The translations under genes were made by a program, and so were the position numbers. The notes below the pieces were generated by a model. That model was given only the letters and a program-made list of their open reading frames with translations, was not told the origin of the DNA and searched no databases. Shown piece by piece: positions 37,311 through 48,760 of a stretch of 64,000 bases of DNA. Position 1 is the stretch's first letter, and each line of letters begins with the position of its first letter. The DNA is from Methylomonas methanica (GTDB lineage Bacteria > Pseudomonadota > Gammaproteobacteria > Methylococcales > Methylomonadaceae): positions 147,175 through 211,174 of the forward strand of contig LUUF01000019.1 in the NCBI GenBank assembly GCA_001644045.1. The letters run 5' to 3'.

Positions 37311-38348
37311 TCAAAAACCGGCGCCTGGTGCGTCGCCGATAATTTCCCGTAACAAGGCCGTGGCATAGCTACCGGCCGGCAGTGAGAAGCTCAACTTCAG
37401 TTGATTATCCAGCCATTGCCAGTCCAGATCTTGCGGCAATACGCGCAAGGCCCGACGATCTGCTTCCAGATCAAACGCAATCAAACCGTCGGCTATGGAT
37501 GCGTTAGCGGCAATCACGGCGTTTTCTATCGCACCGGCCTCAGCCGTGGCAACCTTACCGCCACGGCCCCACATGATCCCAGTGGGATGAATATCACCCT
37601 GCTCGACACGTGCCGACAGACTGACATCGTTGCTATCGCCGGCAAAACAGCTATTACTACCGTCTAACTTGAATACATCGCCATTTATCGCCCGCTGCCA
37701 ATTGGTTTGCTCGACGCGCCGCGCCAAAATCAGATTGAACAAATACGAGCGCGCCGCCGATAAATACAAAGAACGCTGCTCGCGCTTGACCTTAGCGCCA
37801 GTAAACATGGCCAGCGCGCGATTGATATTTTGACCGTGATGCCCGAAACGCTGCGGCCCGAAATAATTCGGAAAACCTTGGTTTCTGATCTGTTGCAACT
37901 GCCTTTCGGCAAGTTCCCTGTCACCCGTCCAATTGCGGATCAGCAACGTAAACCGGTTGCCGGCCAATACGCCGCGCTTCAGTTTCCGGGCATGCCGGAC
38001 CGTTTGCAGTATTTTCAGCTGATCGGTTTCGAAACCATTCCAGTTAGGATCTTCCTTACCCGGCAACCACACGCTGAACCATTGCCGAGTGCGGCCGTGT
38101 CTATCCTTCAGACCGGCGTAGCTGACATCCCGTTGCCTGACGCCGGCATGGCGAGCCAACTGCCGCGCGACATATTCGGTGTTTTCGCCGATTTTTTCGA
38201 TATACAGAAATATATGCTCGCCGCTGCCTTCCGGCTCGAAAGACAGGATTTCTTCGACGACAAAATCCTCAGGCTCGGTTTTGATGTCGCCGGTACCGGA
38301 CGGACCACCGCAGGCGTAAGGCCATTCGGGTAAACTAAATTCTGTCAT
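37311..38348 (-). CDS. truD: tRNA pseudouridine(13) synthase
   Basis: 345 residues. GDIKTEPEDFVVEEIL opens the family and the catalytic aspartate is D82 in YAGLKDRHGRTRQWFS. The central NYFGPQRFGHHGQN motif and the inserted TRUD domain are present. It isomerises U13 of tRNA-Glu. In many gammaproteobacteria truD follows ispF, as it does here on the same strand, but a repeat element and a small gene separate them. Confidence 0.96.
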   Translation of the reverse strand: MTEFSLPEWPYACGGPSGTGDIKTEPEDFVVEEILSFEPEGSGEHIFLYIEKIGENTEYVARQLARHAGVRQRDVSYAGLKDRHGRTRQWFSVWLPGKEDPNWNGFETDQLKILQTVRHARKLKRGVLAGNRFTLLIRNWTGDRELAERQLQQIRNQGFPNYFGPQRFGHHGQNINRALAMFTGAKVKREQRSLYLSAARSYLFNLILARRVEQTNWQRAINGDVFKLDGSNSCFAGDSNDVSLSARVEQGDIHPTGIMWGRGGKVATAEAGAIENAVIAANASIADGLIAFDLEADRRALRVLPQDLDWQWLDNQLKLSFSLPAGSYATALLREIIGDAPGAGF

Positions 38349-38364
38349 TGGCTATGTAAAATAT

Positions 38365-38445
38365 CGTAGGTCACGTTGCCGCGATACGACTGCATGGACG
38401 CAGCAGTGAAATTGTCAGAGAACGCTACGCGCACCGGGACCTACG
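38365..38445. repeat. Inverted-repeat-bounded element, about 80 bp
   Basis: CGTAGGTC (38365-38372) and its complement GACCTACG (38438-38445) bound an 81-bp intergenic segment between truD and a small membrane protein gene. It resembles the REP-type elements at 10711 and 40418 in position and in the CTACG end, but the internal sequence differs. No coding capacity. Confidence 0.5.
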
Positions 38446-38504
38446 TGACTCTTTAGATAGGTATTTTGTTCTACGCGGGCTTAACGCGCTGTCAATCCAA
38501 ATGT

Positions 38505-38801
38505 TCAGAAAATTAGCTTCGGTTGAAAAAGTATAAAAAAAACGCCTAAGGCGACCATGAAAATACCGGCTTTAAACGTAAGAAACTTCGAGTGATAAAA
38601 CTTTTCCTCCTTGGTTGGCGGGCGTGAGTCATTTTGAGCGTCTAAATGCCCTCTGACTCCTCTTTTTTGCCTGTCGCTTAACCAAGGAATCATCCCGGAA
38701 CTAATAAGGATAGTGATGCCAAAAAGAACAATTCCAAATCCTACGCCATGACGCACAAAGCCATAGGCGATAAATTCGCTTATTGCGTCATTTAGAGTCA
38801 T
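38505..38801 (-). CDS. Hypothetical two-helix membrane protein, 98 aa
   Basis: The start at 38801 is chosen because GAAGGAATTGAC precedes it; an upstream ATG (38816) lacks a site. Two hydrophobic helices, GFGIVLFGITILISSGMIPWL (about 20-40) and AGIFMVALGVFFILF (about 77-92), flank a polar stretch rich in Arg/Asp/Lys. I do not recognise a family. It sits between ispF and truD. Confidence 0.55.
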   Translation of the reverse strand: MTLNDAISEFIAYGFVRHGVGFGIVLFGITILISSGMIPWLSDRQKRGVRGHLDAQNDSRPPTKEEKFYHSKFLTFKAGIFMVALGVFFILFQPKLIF

Positions 38802-38962
38802 TGTCAATTCCTTCATTTACCGAGCATCAATACTAAAGACGGTAATACCAATTGATGCCGTATAGTGCAATTATCAAGGTTACATTGTACGTGTCGAGTA
38901 TCGCAAGGTCGGTCGTTTCGTCGATCTACATAAACCAGTTTGATCGAAAGCCGACAACACTT

Positions 38963-39436
38963 TTATTTCTCGATCAACACCACCGCCTGCACGGCGATGC
39001 CTTCCTTGCGGCCTTCGAAGCCGAGCTTCTCGGTGGTGGTGGCTTTGACGTTGATAAAATCGACATCAACAGCCAAGTCGGCAGCGATATTGGCGCGCAT
39101 GGCAGGCACGTGCGGCAACATTTTCGGTGCTTGGGCGATGATGGTCACATCGGCGTTGACTAATTTGTAGCCTTTTTCCTGAACGATTTTGTAAACGTGG
39201 CGCAGCAGTACCCGGCTGTCGGCACCCTTGAATTCGGGATCGGTGTCCGGAAAATGTTTGCCGATGTCGCCCAACGCCGCCGCGCCGAGTATCGCATCAG
39301 CCAAGGCATGCAGCACCACGTCGCCGTCGGAATGCGCTTCCAGGCCTTTTTCGTAGGGAATTTTCACGCCGCCCAAAATAATGTGGTCGCCGTCGTTGAA
39401 ACGGTGGACGTCGTAACCTTGGCCGACTCGGATCAT
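38963..39436 (-). CDS. ispF: 2-C-methyl-D-erythritol 2,4-cyclodiphosphate synthase
   Basis: 157 residues. Zinc ligands are in GYDVHRF (D8, H10) and the fold is confirmed by [17 protein letters not shown] and [10 protein letters not shown]. It makes the cyclic diphosphate of the MEP isoprenoid pathway. It overlaps ispD by 4 bp, as is usual for this pair, and closes the pyrG-kdsA-eno-ftsB-ispD-ispF gene string. Confidence 0.97.
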   Translation of the reverse strand: MIRVGQGYDVHRFNDGDHIILGGVKIPYEKGLEAHSDGDVVLHALADAILGAAALGDIGKHFPDTDPEFKGADSRVLLRHVYKIVQEKGYKLVNADVTIIAQAPKMLPHVPAMRANIAADLAVDVDFINVKATTTEKLGFEGRKEGIAVQAVVLIEK

Positions 39437-40128
39437 GTTTGTTGCTCCATGTAGAATTGCGCCAGCGCCAGATCTTCTGGCCGGGTGATTTTGATATTAT
39501 CGGGACGGCCTTCGACGATTTTTGGTTGAAAGCCCAACAGTTCCAGCGCGCTGGCTTCATCGGTAACTGCCGGATTGCCTTCGGTTTGCTGCAAGGCATC
39601 GCGCAGCATGCCGTATTTGAACATTTGCGGCGTCAGTGCGCGCCAAACGTGTTTGCGATCTATCGTCGCGGTAATCGTGTCGCCGTCGACGTGTTTCAGT
39701 GTGTCGTGTGAAGACAGCGCCAGAATGCCGCCGACCGCATCGTTTTTTAACGTCTCGATTTGTAGATGAATGTCAGAAGCAGTCAGACAAGGCCGAGCGG
39801 CGTCATGCACCAACACCCAGTCGTCTTCGGCTGCCTGACCCTGCAAGGATTTCAGTGCCGACAACACCGAATCGGCACGTTCCTTGCCGCCCGGCGCGGT
39901 AATCACGTTCGGATGTTTGGACACGTCCAATTCCGGCCAATACGGATCTTCGAGCGAAATGGCCACCGCCACAGCTTGAAACGCGCCGGACTGTAGTAAG
40001 CGATTTAAAGTATGTTCGATGACGGTTTTGCCGGCCAGTGGCAGATATTGTTTGGGGCGGTCGGCTTGCATGCGTTTACCGACCCCGGCTGCCGGGACAA
40101 CTGCCCAGCATTTGAGAATTTGATTCAT
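39433..40128 (-). CDS. ispD: 2-C-methyl-D-erythritol 4-phosphate cytidylyltransferase
   Basis: 231 residues. [19 protein letters not shown] is the CTP-binding signature, [10 protein letters not shown] the second, and the C-terminal [11 protein letters not shown]...[12 protein letters not shown] completes the family. It acts in the MEP pathway immediately before IspE/IspF. It starts 3 bp after ftsB. Confidence 0.97.
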   Translation of the reverse strand: MNQILKCWAVVPAAGVGKRMQADRPKQYLPLAGKTVIEHTLNRLLQSGAFQAVAVAISLEDPYWPELDVSKHPNVITAPGGKERADSVLSALKSLQGQAAEDDWVLVHDAARPCLTASDIHLQIETLKNDAVGGILALSSHDTLKHVDGDTITATIDRKHVWRALTPQMFKYGMLRDALQQTEGNPAVTDEASALELLGFQPKIVEGRPDNIKITRPEDLALAQFYMEQQT

Positions 40129-40131
40129 GCT

Positions 40132-40446
40132 CTACTCAAGCACTTGAAAGAAGGTTTCGTTTTCCTTGATCATGCCCAGCTCGTAGCGGGCCCGTTCTTC
40201 GATGGTTTCCAAACCGCGGCGCAAATCCAGCACCTCCGCATACAGGGAATCGTTGCGTTCCTTTTTTTCCTGGGCTTCCTTGGTCAGGGTATCGAGGCGT
40301 TCCCGATAATCGCTAATCTGCGAGACGCTGGCATCACCTAGCCACAACCGATACTGGAAGTGAACGATTAACAGGATGATGATGGCGATCAGGGTTTTAA
40401 TGGCTGCTCTCGATCTGTAAGGTGGGTTGCGCCTGGAAGAGCACAA
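40132..40446 (-). CDS. ftsB: Cell division protein FtsB (start codon uncertain)
   Basis: A transmembrane helix (LIAIIILLIVHFQYRLWLG) is followed by a coiled-coil and ELGMIKENETFFQVL, the FtsB pattern; FtsB joins FtsL and FtsQ in the divisome. No ATG or GTG exists before the helix. The open frame offers only a TTG at 40446, which lies inside a palindromic repeat and adds 15 residues (CSSRRNPPYRS...) unlike FtsB, or an ATT at 40401 behind GAGAG, which gives an 89-residue protein of normal form. I give the TTG-bounded frame but favour ATT. Operon order eno-ftsB-ispD is standard. Confidence 0.85.
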   Translation of the reverse strand: MCSSRRNPPYRSRAAIKTLIAIIILLIVHFQYRLWLGDASVSQISDYRERLDTLTKEAQEKKERNDSLYAEVLDLRRGLETIEERARYELGMIKENETFFQVLE

Positions 40447-40500
40447 CCCAACAATAAAGCAATTCGTTGGGTTACGGCTTGCGCCTAACCCAACCTACGC
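40418..40500. repeat. Back-to-back REP-like pair (REPIN-like) between eno and ftsB
   Basis: One arm, 40466-40500, has a 9-bp stem GTTGGGTTA / TAACCCAAC and ends CTACGC. The other, about 40418-40453 read on the minus strand, begins GTTGGGTTG and ends CAACCCACCTTAC. The two copies face each other across about 12 bp, the arrangement of REP doublets. The first resembles the palindrome at 10711. It supplies the only TTG start codon available to ftsB. Confidence 0.75.
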
Positions 40501-40504
40501 TTTT

Positions 40505-41797
<1,293 letters not shown>

Positions 41798-42631
41798 CTA
41801 TAGTGTGGTTTCAATCAGGCTGGTGGATTTAACAGCCCGGTCTATCGTTACTAACATTTCTAATAATTCTTTCATGCGGTGCAAGGGCCAGGAATTGGGG
41901 CCGTCGCTCAACGCTTCGTCCGGTTTGGGATGCGATTCCATGAAAATCCCAGCGATACCTACCGCGACTGCGGCGCGCGCCAGTACCGGCACATGTTCGC
42001 GCTGGCCACCGGAGACATTGCCTTGCCCGCCCGGCAACTGCACGGAATGGGTGGCGTCAAACACTACCGGGCAACCGGTATCACGCATCACGGCGAGTGA
42101 ACGCATATCCGAAACCAAATTATTATAACCAAACGACACGCCGCGCTCGCAAACCATGATTTGCTGGTTGCCGGTAGCTTTGGCTTTGGCTGCGACATTG
42201 GCCATATCCCAAGGTGCTAAAAACTGGCCCTTTTTGATATTGACCGGTTTACCCAGCGCCGCGACGCTTTGGATGAAATTGGTCTGGCGGCACAAAAACG
42301 CCGGCGTTTGCAGTACATCGACCACCGCCGCAACTTCCGCCAGCGGCGTGTCTTCATGCACGTCGGTCAATACCGGCACGCCCAATTGTTGCTTTACTTT
42401 TTCCAGGATCTGCAAACCTTTTTCGAGGCCGGGACCGCGAAAACTACCCAGTGACGAACGGTTGGCCTTGTCGAACGAGGATTTATAAATAAATGGGATA
42501 TTCAACTCGTCGGCTATTTCTTTCAATTTACCGGCGGTATCCATGGTCATTTGTTCGCTTTCGATCACACAGGTACCCGCGATCAGGAAAAACGGCTTAT
42601 CCAGGCCGACTTCGAAATTACATAATTGCAT
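41798..42631 (-). CDS. kdsA: 3-deoxy-8-phosphooctulonate synthase
   Basis: 277 residues. [12 protein letters not shown], the [12 protein letters not shown] motif, [29 protein letters not shown] and [12 protein letters not shown] are all KdsA signatures. The enzyme joins PEP and arabinose 5-phosphate to make KDO for lipopolysaccharide. It follows pyrG by 2 bp. Confidence 0.98.
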   Translation of the reverse strand: MQLCNFEVGLDKPFFLIAGTCVIESEQMTMDTAGKLKEIADELNIPFIYKSSFDKANRSSLGSFRGPGLEKGLQILEKVKQQLGVPVLTDVHEDTPLAEVAAVVDVLQTPAFLCRQTNFIQSVAALGKPVNIKKGQFLAPWDMANVAAKAKATGNQQIMVCERGVSFGYNNLVSDMRSLAVMRDTGCPVVFDATHSVQLPGGQGNVSGGQREHVPVLARAAVAVGIAGIFMESHPKPDEALSDGPNSWPLHRMKELLEMLVTIDRAVKSTSLIETTL

Positions 42632-42633
42632 GT

Positions 42634-44280
<1,647 letters not shown>

Positions 44281-44390
44281 TTAGCAATAGCAAGGGGGTC
44301 GAAAAGGCGCAAATTCTAACAGTTTTATAGCGCGATTGCCTTTTTAATTGACGAAGCGGCCATGGCCTGGCGCTCGATAACTGAAAAATA

Positions 44391-45863
44391 TCAACGACAT
44401 TCGACGGTGAACGCCAACTGATTTTTGCCGCGCTGCTTAGCCAGATACATCGCATCGTCGGCACATTTAATCAACAATTCGGCTTCGGAATGATCGGTGG
44501 GATACATGGCAATGCCGATACTGGCACCAATTTTGACGGTCTTTCCATGAATTAAAAACGCTTGATTGATAGCTTTCAACACATTTTGCGCCACTTGCTT
44601 GGCTGCCAACACCGAGTGCAGCGATGTCAACACAAACACGAACTCATCGCCGCCCAAGCGGGCGACGGTATCGACTTCACGGCAACATTGCTCGAAACGC
44701 CTGGCCACCGCTTGCAGTAATTCGTCACCGGCATCGTGCCCCATTTCATCATTAACCACCTTGAAACCGTCCAAATCCAGAAAAAATACCGCCAAAAATG
44801 TCGAATCGCGCTTGGCGCGCAGCAAGTCTTGCCGTAAACGCTCGATCAATAGGCCGCGATTGGGCAAACCGGTGAGCTGATCATGAAACGCCAGGTACAT
44901 TAACTGCTTTTCCTTGCGCTCCTGTTCGCTAACATCGGTAATCGTGCATAAACTGATCTGATCGTTAAATTCGAACAGGGTTTGGATGTTGATTTTTGCG
45001 ACAAAGGTGGAATTATCACGGCGCAGACCCAGGATTCGGGCATTGTCCGCGACAATCAATTGGTTTAAAGGCTTGCCGATCAAAGCCTGATCGCTGTATC
45101 CGAACAACTGATTGGCCGTCTTATTGGCGGAACGCACACATTCGTCACGACCATACAACACGATACCGGTTTCGATGGAATCGATGATATTGCGCAAGGC
45201 CTGAACATTGCCCTGCGATTGTTTGATTTGCGCCAGCAAGCGCTTGCAGACCAGGGCAAAATTCAGCAGCGCCAGTAACAGCAAGCTGGCTTGCAAGGTG
45301 CGCAGGTAAATTACTTCCTTGGTGGCATTCAGCTCCAGTGCGGTGGTCAGGTCGTTCATCAACCCCAACAATTGCGTGTTATGCGTCAACAACGTATTCA
45401 ATGCCGGCAACAAAACTTCCGCACCAACCTGGGCACCGCCCATCTCAACCGGCAATAAGCGTTTGTGGATCAGCGTCCAAAGCAGGGACGCCGAGCCGGT
45501 AATAACTTGCGTGTTGACGGCTTCGGTAGCAGACAGATAAACCGGCTTACCATCGCCGCTACTGGTGATGCCGCCTTGCAAAAAACCGCTCAAGGTTTTA
45601 TCGAACAAGCCGACGGCATTGGAAAACTCGGTAAAAGCACTCAGTTTTTCCGTATCGGTTTGCGCGACATGCAGCATTAGCAAAGCTTTGGTCATCCGTT
45701 GCGACAACATGCGTTGGCGGCCGGATAAATTGATAGCCACCGCATTTTCTTCCAGCCGCGCGGAAATCCAAAAATTAAGTCCCAGCGCCACCGCATCGAA
45801 CACGATGAATAACAAGACCGGAATGAAAACCGCCGGAATTCTGCCGCGAGCGTTTTCGGTCAT
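44391..45863 (-). CDS. Diguanylate cyclase with PilJ-type sensor and PAS domain
   Basis: 490 residues. Two transmembrane helices (about 10-33 and 192-208) frame a periplasmic PilJ-type domain with the marker INLSGRQRMLSQRMTKA; a PAS domain (about 222-315) and a GGDEF domain follow. GGDEF is intact at 404-408 and an RxxD I-site (R395-D398, REVD) sits five residues upstream, so product inhibition is expected. It makes c-di-GMP. The PilJ domain is related to nitrate/nitrite-type or pilus signal sensing, but the ligand is unknown. Relevant to the CsgD-like regulator at 33 kb only by inference. Confidence 0.93.
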   Translation of the reverse strand: MTENARGRIPAVFIPVLLFIVFDAVALGLNFWISARLEENAVAINLSGRQRMLSQRMTKALLMLHVAQTDTEKLSAFTEFSNAVGLFDKTLSGFLQGGITSSGDGKPVYLSATEAVNTQVITGSASLLWTLIHKRLLPVEMGGAQVGAEVLLPALNTLLTHNTQLLGLMNDLTTALELNATKEVIYLRTLQASLLLLALLNFALVCKRLLAQIKQSQGNVQALRNIIDSIETGIVLYGRDECVRSANKTANQLFGYSDQALIGKPLNQLIVADNARILGLRRDNSTFVAKINIQTLFEFNDQISLCTITDVSEQERKEKQLMYLAFHDQLTGLPNRGLLIERLRQDLLRAKRDSTFLAVFFLDLDGFKVVNDEMGHDAGDELLQAVARRFEQCCREVDTVARLGGDEFVFVLTSLHSVLAAKQVAQNVLKAINQAFLIHGKTVKIGASIGIAMYPTDHSEAELLIKCADDAMYLAKQRGKNQLAFTVECR

Positions 45864-45876
45864 ATCGGGGCGCGAC

Positions 45877-46074
45877 TTACAAACCCTGATCTACGCCATT
45901 TTGTAACTTGGGCCACGTGCTGAACGCAAACACCCAAATCATGATGATGTTAAGCACCGGCACCAATAAAACCAGGGTCCAGCGCCCGTCGAATCCGGCT
46001 TTTTCCAAAATCCGATAACCCAACCACAAGCAAAACAGCATGAATACCGGCAACAACACAAAAAACAGTTCCAT
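45877..46074 (-). CDS. Small membrane protein, 65 aa, paralogue of its neighbour
   Basis: Start at 46074 with GGAG 8 nt upstream. Two hydrophobic helices, ELFFVLLPVFMLFCLWLGYRI and WTLVLLVPVLNIIMIWVFAF (quoted by their cores), joined by LEKAGFDGR. It shares the pattern KAG..xxW..L..LPV......FAF..WP with the protein encoded 2 bp upstream. I do not recognise the family; the pair may be a two-subunit membrane protein. Confidence 0.6.
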   Translation of the reverse strand: MELFFVLLPVFMLFCLWLGYRILEKAGFDGRWTLVLLVPVLNIIMIWVFAFSTWPKLQNGVDQGL

Positions 46075-46076
46075 GA

Positions 46077-46271
46077 CTAGCGCTCCTTTTTTGCATTCGG
46101 CCATTCTTGGAAAGCCAGTTGCAGAAAAACGATCAGTAATCCGAAGACCGGCAAAAACACCAATGCCGCCCATGCCGGATTCAGGCCGGCCTTTTTATAG
46201 ATCAAGATCGCCGGAATCGCGATCATCATGCCCACGATCATGGCTTGGAGTATCTCGGGAAACATCAACAT
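46077..46271 (-). CDS. Small membrane protein, 64 aa, paralogue of its neighbour
   Basis: AGGAGGTGTC precedes ATG 46271, an excellent ribosome site. Two hydrophobic helices (AMIVGMMIAIPAILIY and WAALVFLPVFGLLIVFLQLAF) around KKAGLNPA; ends EWPNAKKER. Tandem, same-strand paralogue of the 65-aa gene 2 bp downstream, suggesting local duplication. Function unknown. Confidence 0.62.
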   Translation of the reverse strand: MLMFPEILQAMIVGMMIAIPAILIYKKAGLNPAWAALVFLPVFGLLIVFLQLAFQEWPNAKKER

Positions 46272-46302
46272 GACACCTCCTAACGGTTTTCGTTGCCTAT
46301 CA

Positions 46303-47631
46303 TTACACGCTTTCGGGTGCGCGCCAATTCAATTGGTAACAACCGTCCGCCGCGCTAAGCCAAGCCCATTCCGCTACCCATAAGCCAGCAACCGCAGCCA
46401 GACGACCATCCAAATAAATCAAGGGCCGAATATCTCTTTCCCAAGGCGGAACTCCAGCCTCCTGGTAAAGTTTTTTTAGACAATGATGACCGGTTCGGCC
46501 AGGCAATTTAAGCTTTTCCCCGCCTCGCCTTGGCTCCACCGTCACTTTCGCACTATTCCACAAGTTTTTGGATAGCCCGGCCGATGCAGTGCTTCTGGAC
46601 AACACATAGCCATTGCTTAAAGGCATTTGTTCCTGTTCTTGCATCCAGCGTTTTGCTTGTGTGTCCTTTTGCAAGCGATGCACGGGGATGCAATACAATT
46701 TTTCCCGATATTTTCTGATGAAGCTACCCTGGATATATACTTGCGCCGCAGTATCGCCCCGCCCACCGACCAGCTGCTCGACCAGCGTTTGCAACACTGC
46801 CTGGCTCGGCGGCTTCAATCCTATGTGCCCCAACCATTGCCGTAACAGGCAATTCAGTTGCATCGCCGTGAAGGCTGATAAATCGGCGATATTGAAACTG
46901 CCATCGGTGGGATCGAAAACCGTCGGCAAAGCCTGCTCCGCCCAAGCCTCTATCATCCGTGCCGCGTCGCCGCAATGCCTGGCCGAACGCGCAACCGTTT
47001 TATCCAGCGCCGGCCAGCGCTGTTTTAATAAGGGGAGAATGTCGTTACGCAGATAGTTGCGGTCGAAATCGCTGCTTTGATTACTAGGATCTTCCACCCA
47101 TTGCAAACCATGTACTTGCGCATACCGCTGTATATCGACCTTGCCCACATCCAACAGCGGCCGCAACATTTGCCCTTTCCCAAAAACGCTGACAATCGGC
47201 ATGCCGGCCAAACCTGACACGCCGGCGCCTCTGAACAATTGCAGCAACAACGTTTCCATCTGATCCTCGCGATGCTGGGCCAGCAGAATAACATCGTCGA
47301 CAGCCAATAATTTCCGCAGTGCGCGGTAACGGGCCTCGCGTGCCGCAGCTTCTGGGCTTTCCCCGCCACCGGCTTGCGCGTCGACCTGTAACAACTGAAA
47401 ACCTACTCCCAAGCGTTCCGCTTGCCGACGGCAATGCTCGCCCCATGCCGCCGACGCCGCCTGCAAGCCGTGATCGACATAAACGGCAACGACTTTGCCG
47501 GTAAGCGAGGGCAGCCCGGCGCACAAATCCAGAAGTACAGTCGAATCCAAGCCGCCGCTATACGCAACAAAAACTCTCCGGCACGTGGCGGGCAACAACG
47601 CAGCAATGATCTGAGGATTAAGATCGGGCAT
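46303..47631 (-). CDS. tilS: tRNA(Ile)-lysidine synthase
   Basis: 442 residues. The PP-loop SGGLDST (in FVAYSGGLDSTVLLDL) binds ATP; DHGLQ, HREDQMETLLLQLFRGAG and the C-terminal TilS domains follow. It modifies C34 of the AUA-decoding tRNA-Ile to lysidine and is essential in bacteria. It is downstream of accA, separated by an intrinsic terminator. Confidence 0.96.
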   Translation of the reverse strand: MPDLNPQIIAALLPATCRRVFVAYSGGLDSTVLLDLCAGLPSLTGKVVAVYVDHGLQAASAAWGEHCRRQAERLGVGFQLLQVDAQAGGGESPEAAAREARYRALRKLLAVDDVILLAQHREDQMETLLLQLFRGAGVSGLAGMPIVSVFGKGQMLRPLLDVGKVDIQRYAQVHGLQWVEDPSNQSSDFDRNYLRNDILPLLKQRWPALDKTVARSARHCGDAARMIEAWAEQALPTVFDPTDGSFNIADLSAFTAMQLNCLLRQWLGHIGLKPPSQAVLQTLVEQLVGGRGDTAAQVYIQGSFIRKYREKLYCIPVHRLQKDTQAKRWMQEQEQMPLSNGYVLSRSTASAGLSKNLWNSAKVTVEPRRGGEKLKLPGRTGHHCLKKLYQEAGVPPWERDIRPLIYLDGRLAAVAGLWVAEWAWLSAADGCYQLNWRAPESV

Positions 47632-47642
47632 GGTTTACTCAC

Positions 47643-47670
47643 AAAAAAGGCCGATTTAACTCGGCCTTTT
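47643..47670 (-). terminator. Rho-independent terminator after accA
   Basis: On the minus strand, AAAAGGCCGA / TCGGCCTTTT (47670-47661 and 47654-47645) with a 6-nt loop runs into a six-T tract. It separates accA from tilS, so tilS expression depends on read-through or its own promoter. Confidence 0.85.
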
Positions 47671-47697
47671 ATCGAACAACTAAATTGACTGACGGTT

Positions 47698-48672
47698 TTA
47701 TTTGACCGGCTCTTCGATGTACGAACCAAAACGCATAATGCGCTGATAACGTCTTTCCAGCAGCAAATCCATATTGTCCGCCTGTTGCTGCAGATCGTTA
47801 AGATGCCTGATCAACGCGTCTTGCAGATTGGCGGCAATTTTTTCGAAATTGCGATGACCGCCGCCGACAGGCTCGCGGATCACTTCATCCAGAAAGCCTT
47901 GTTCACGCACGCGGTCCGAAGTGATACCCATCGCTTCCGCAGCCAACTGGGCCTTATCGGCGCTTTTCCATAAAATCGAAGCACACCCTTCCGGCGATAT
48001 AACCGCGTAGGTGCTATATTCCAGCATCAATAATCTATCGCCCACGCCGATAGCCAATGCACCGCCGGAACCACCTTCGCCGATCACGGTACAAATAATT
48101 GGGGTGCGCAATTTGGACATTTCAAACAGATTGCGGGCAATCGCCTCGCTTTGGCCGCGCTCCTCGGCACCGATACCCGGATAAGCGCCCGGAGTATCGA
48201 TCAAACAGATGATGGGCAGCTTGAAACGCTCGGCCAACTTCATCACCCGCAGCGCTTTGCGATAACCTTCCGGACGCGGCATACCGAAATTACGATAAAT
48301 CTTTTCCTTGGTATCCCGGCCTTTTTGATGGCCGATCACTACCACCGGCTGACCTTCCAGGCGCGCCATCCCGCAAACTATCGCCGGGTCGTCGGCGTAG
48401 GAGCGGTCGCCATGCAGTTCGTGAAATTCGGTAAAAATCAGATCGATATAATCCAACGTGTAAGGACGGCCGGGATGCCGGGATAATTGCGATATTTGCC
48501 AGTCCGACAAATCCGCGAAAATGCTTTCCGTCAAACTCTCGCATTTCTGCTCAAGCTGCTTCAAGGTTTCGGAAATGTCGAAATTATTGTCCAGCTCTAC
48601 CTTGCGCAGCTCTTCTATTTTGGCCTGGAGTTCGGCAATCGGCTGTTCGAAATCTAAGAATTTTAAATCCAT
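47698..48672 (-). CDS. accA: Acetyl-CoA carboxylase carboxyltransferase alpha subunit
   Basis: 324 residues. [17 protein letters not shown] at the start and the [22 protein letters not shown] segment (core [11 protein letters not shown]), then [14 protein letters not shown] and [19 protein letters not shown], are AccA signatures. It is half of the carboxyltransferase making malonyl-CoA for fatty acid synthesis. It is divergent from rarA, sharing an 88-bp promoter region. Confidence 0.98.
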   Translation of the reverse strand: MDLKFLDFEQPIAELQAKIEELRKVELDNNFDISETLKQLEQKCESLTESIFADLSDWQISQLSRHPGRPYTLDYIDLIFTEFHELHGDRSYADDPAIVCGMARLEGQPVVVIGHQKGRDTKEKIYRNFGMPRPEGYRKALRVMKLAERFKLPIICLIDTPGAYPGIGAEERGQSEAIARNLFEMSKLRTPIICTVIGEGGSGGALAIGVGDRLLMLEYSTYAVISPEGCASILWKSADKAQLAAEAMGITSDRVREQGFLDEVIREPVGGGHRNFEKIAANLQDALIRHLNDLQQQADNMDLLLERRYQRIMRFGSYIEEPVK

Positions 48673-48760
48673 GTCAATCCGGCTTAAGAATCAATAAAAT
48701 GGTCGGCAATTCTAATGAAAAATGCCGCCATTGCCTATTTGTTTTACCGAGCCCCTGCAA

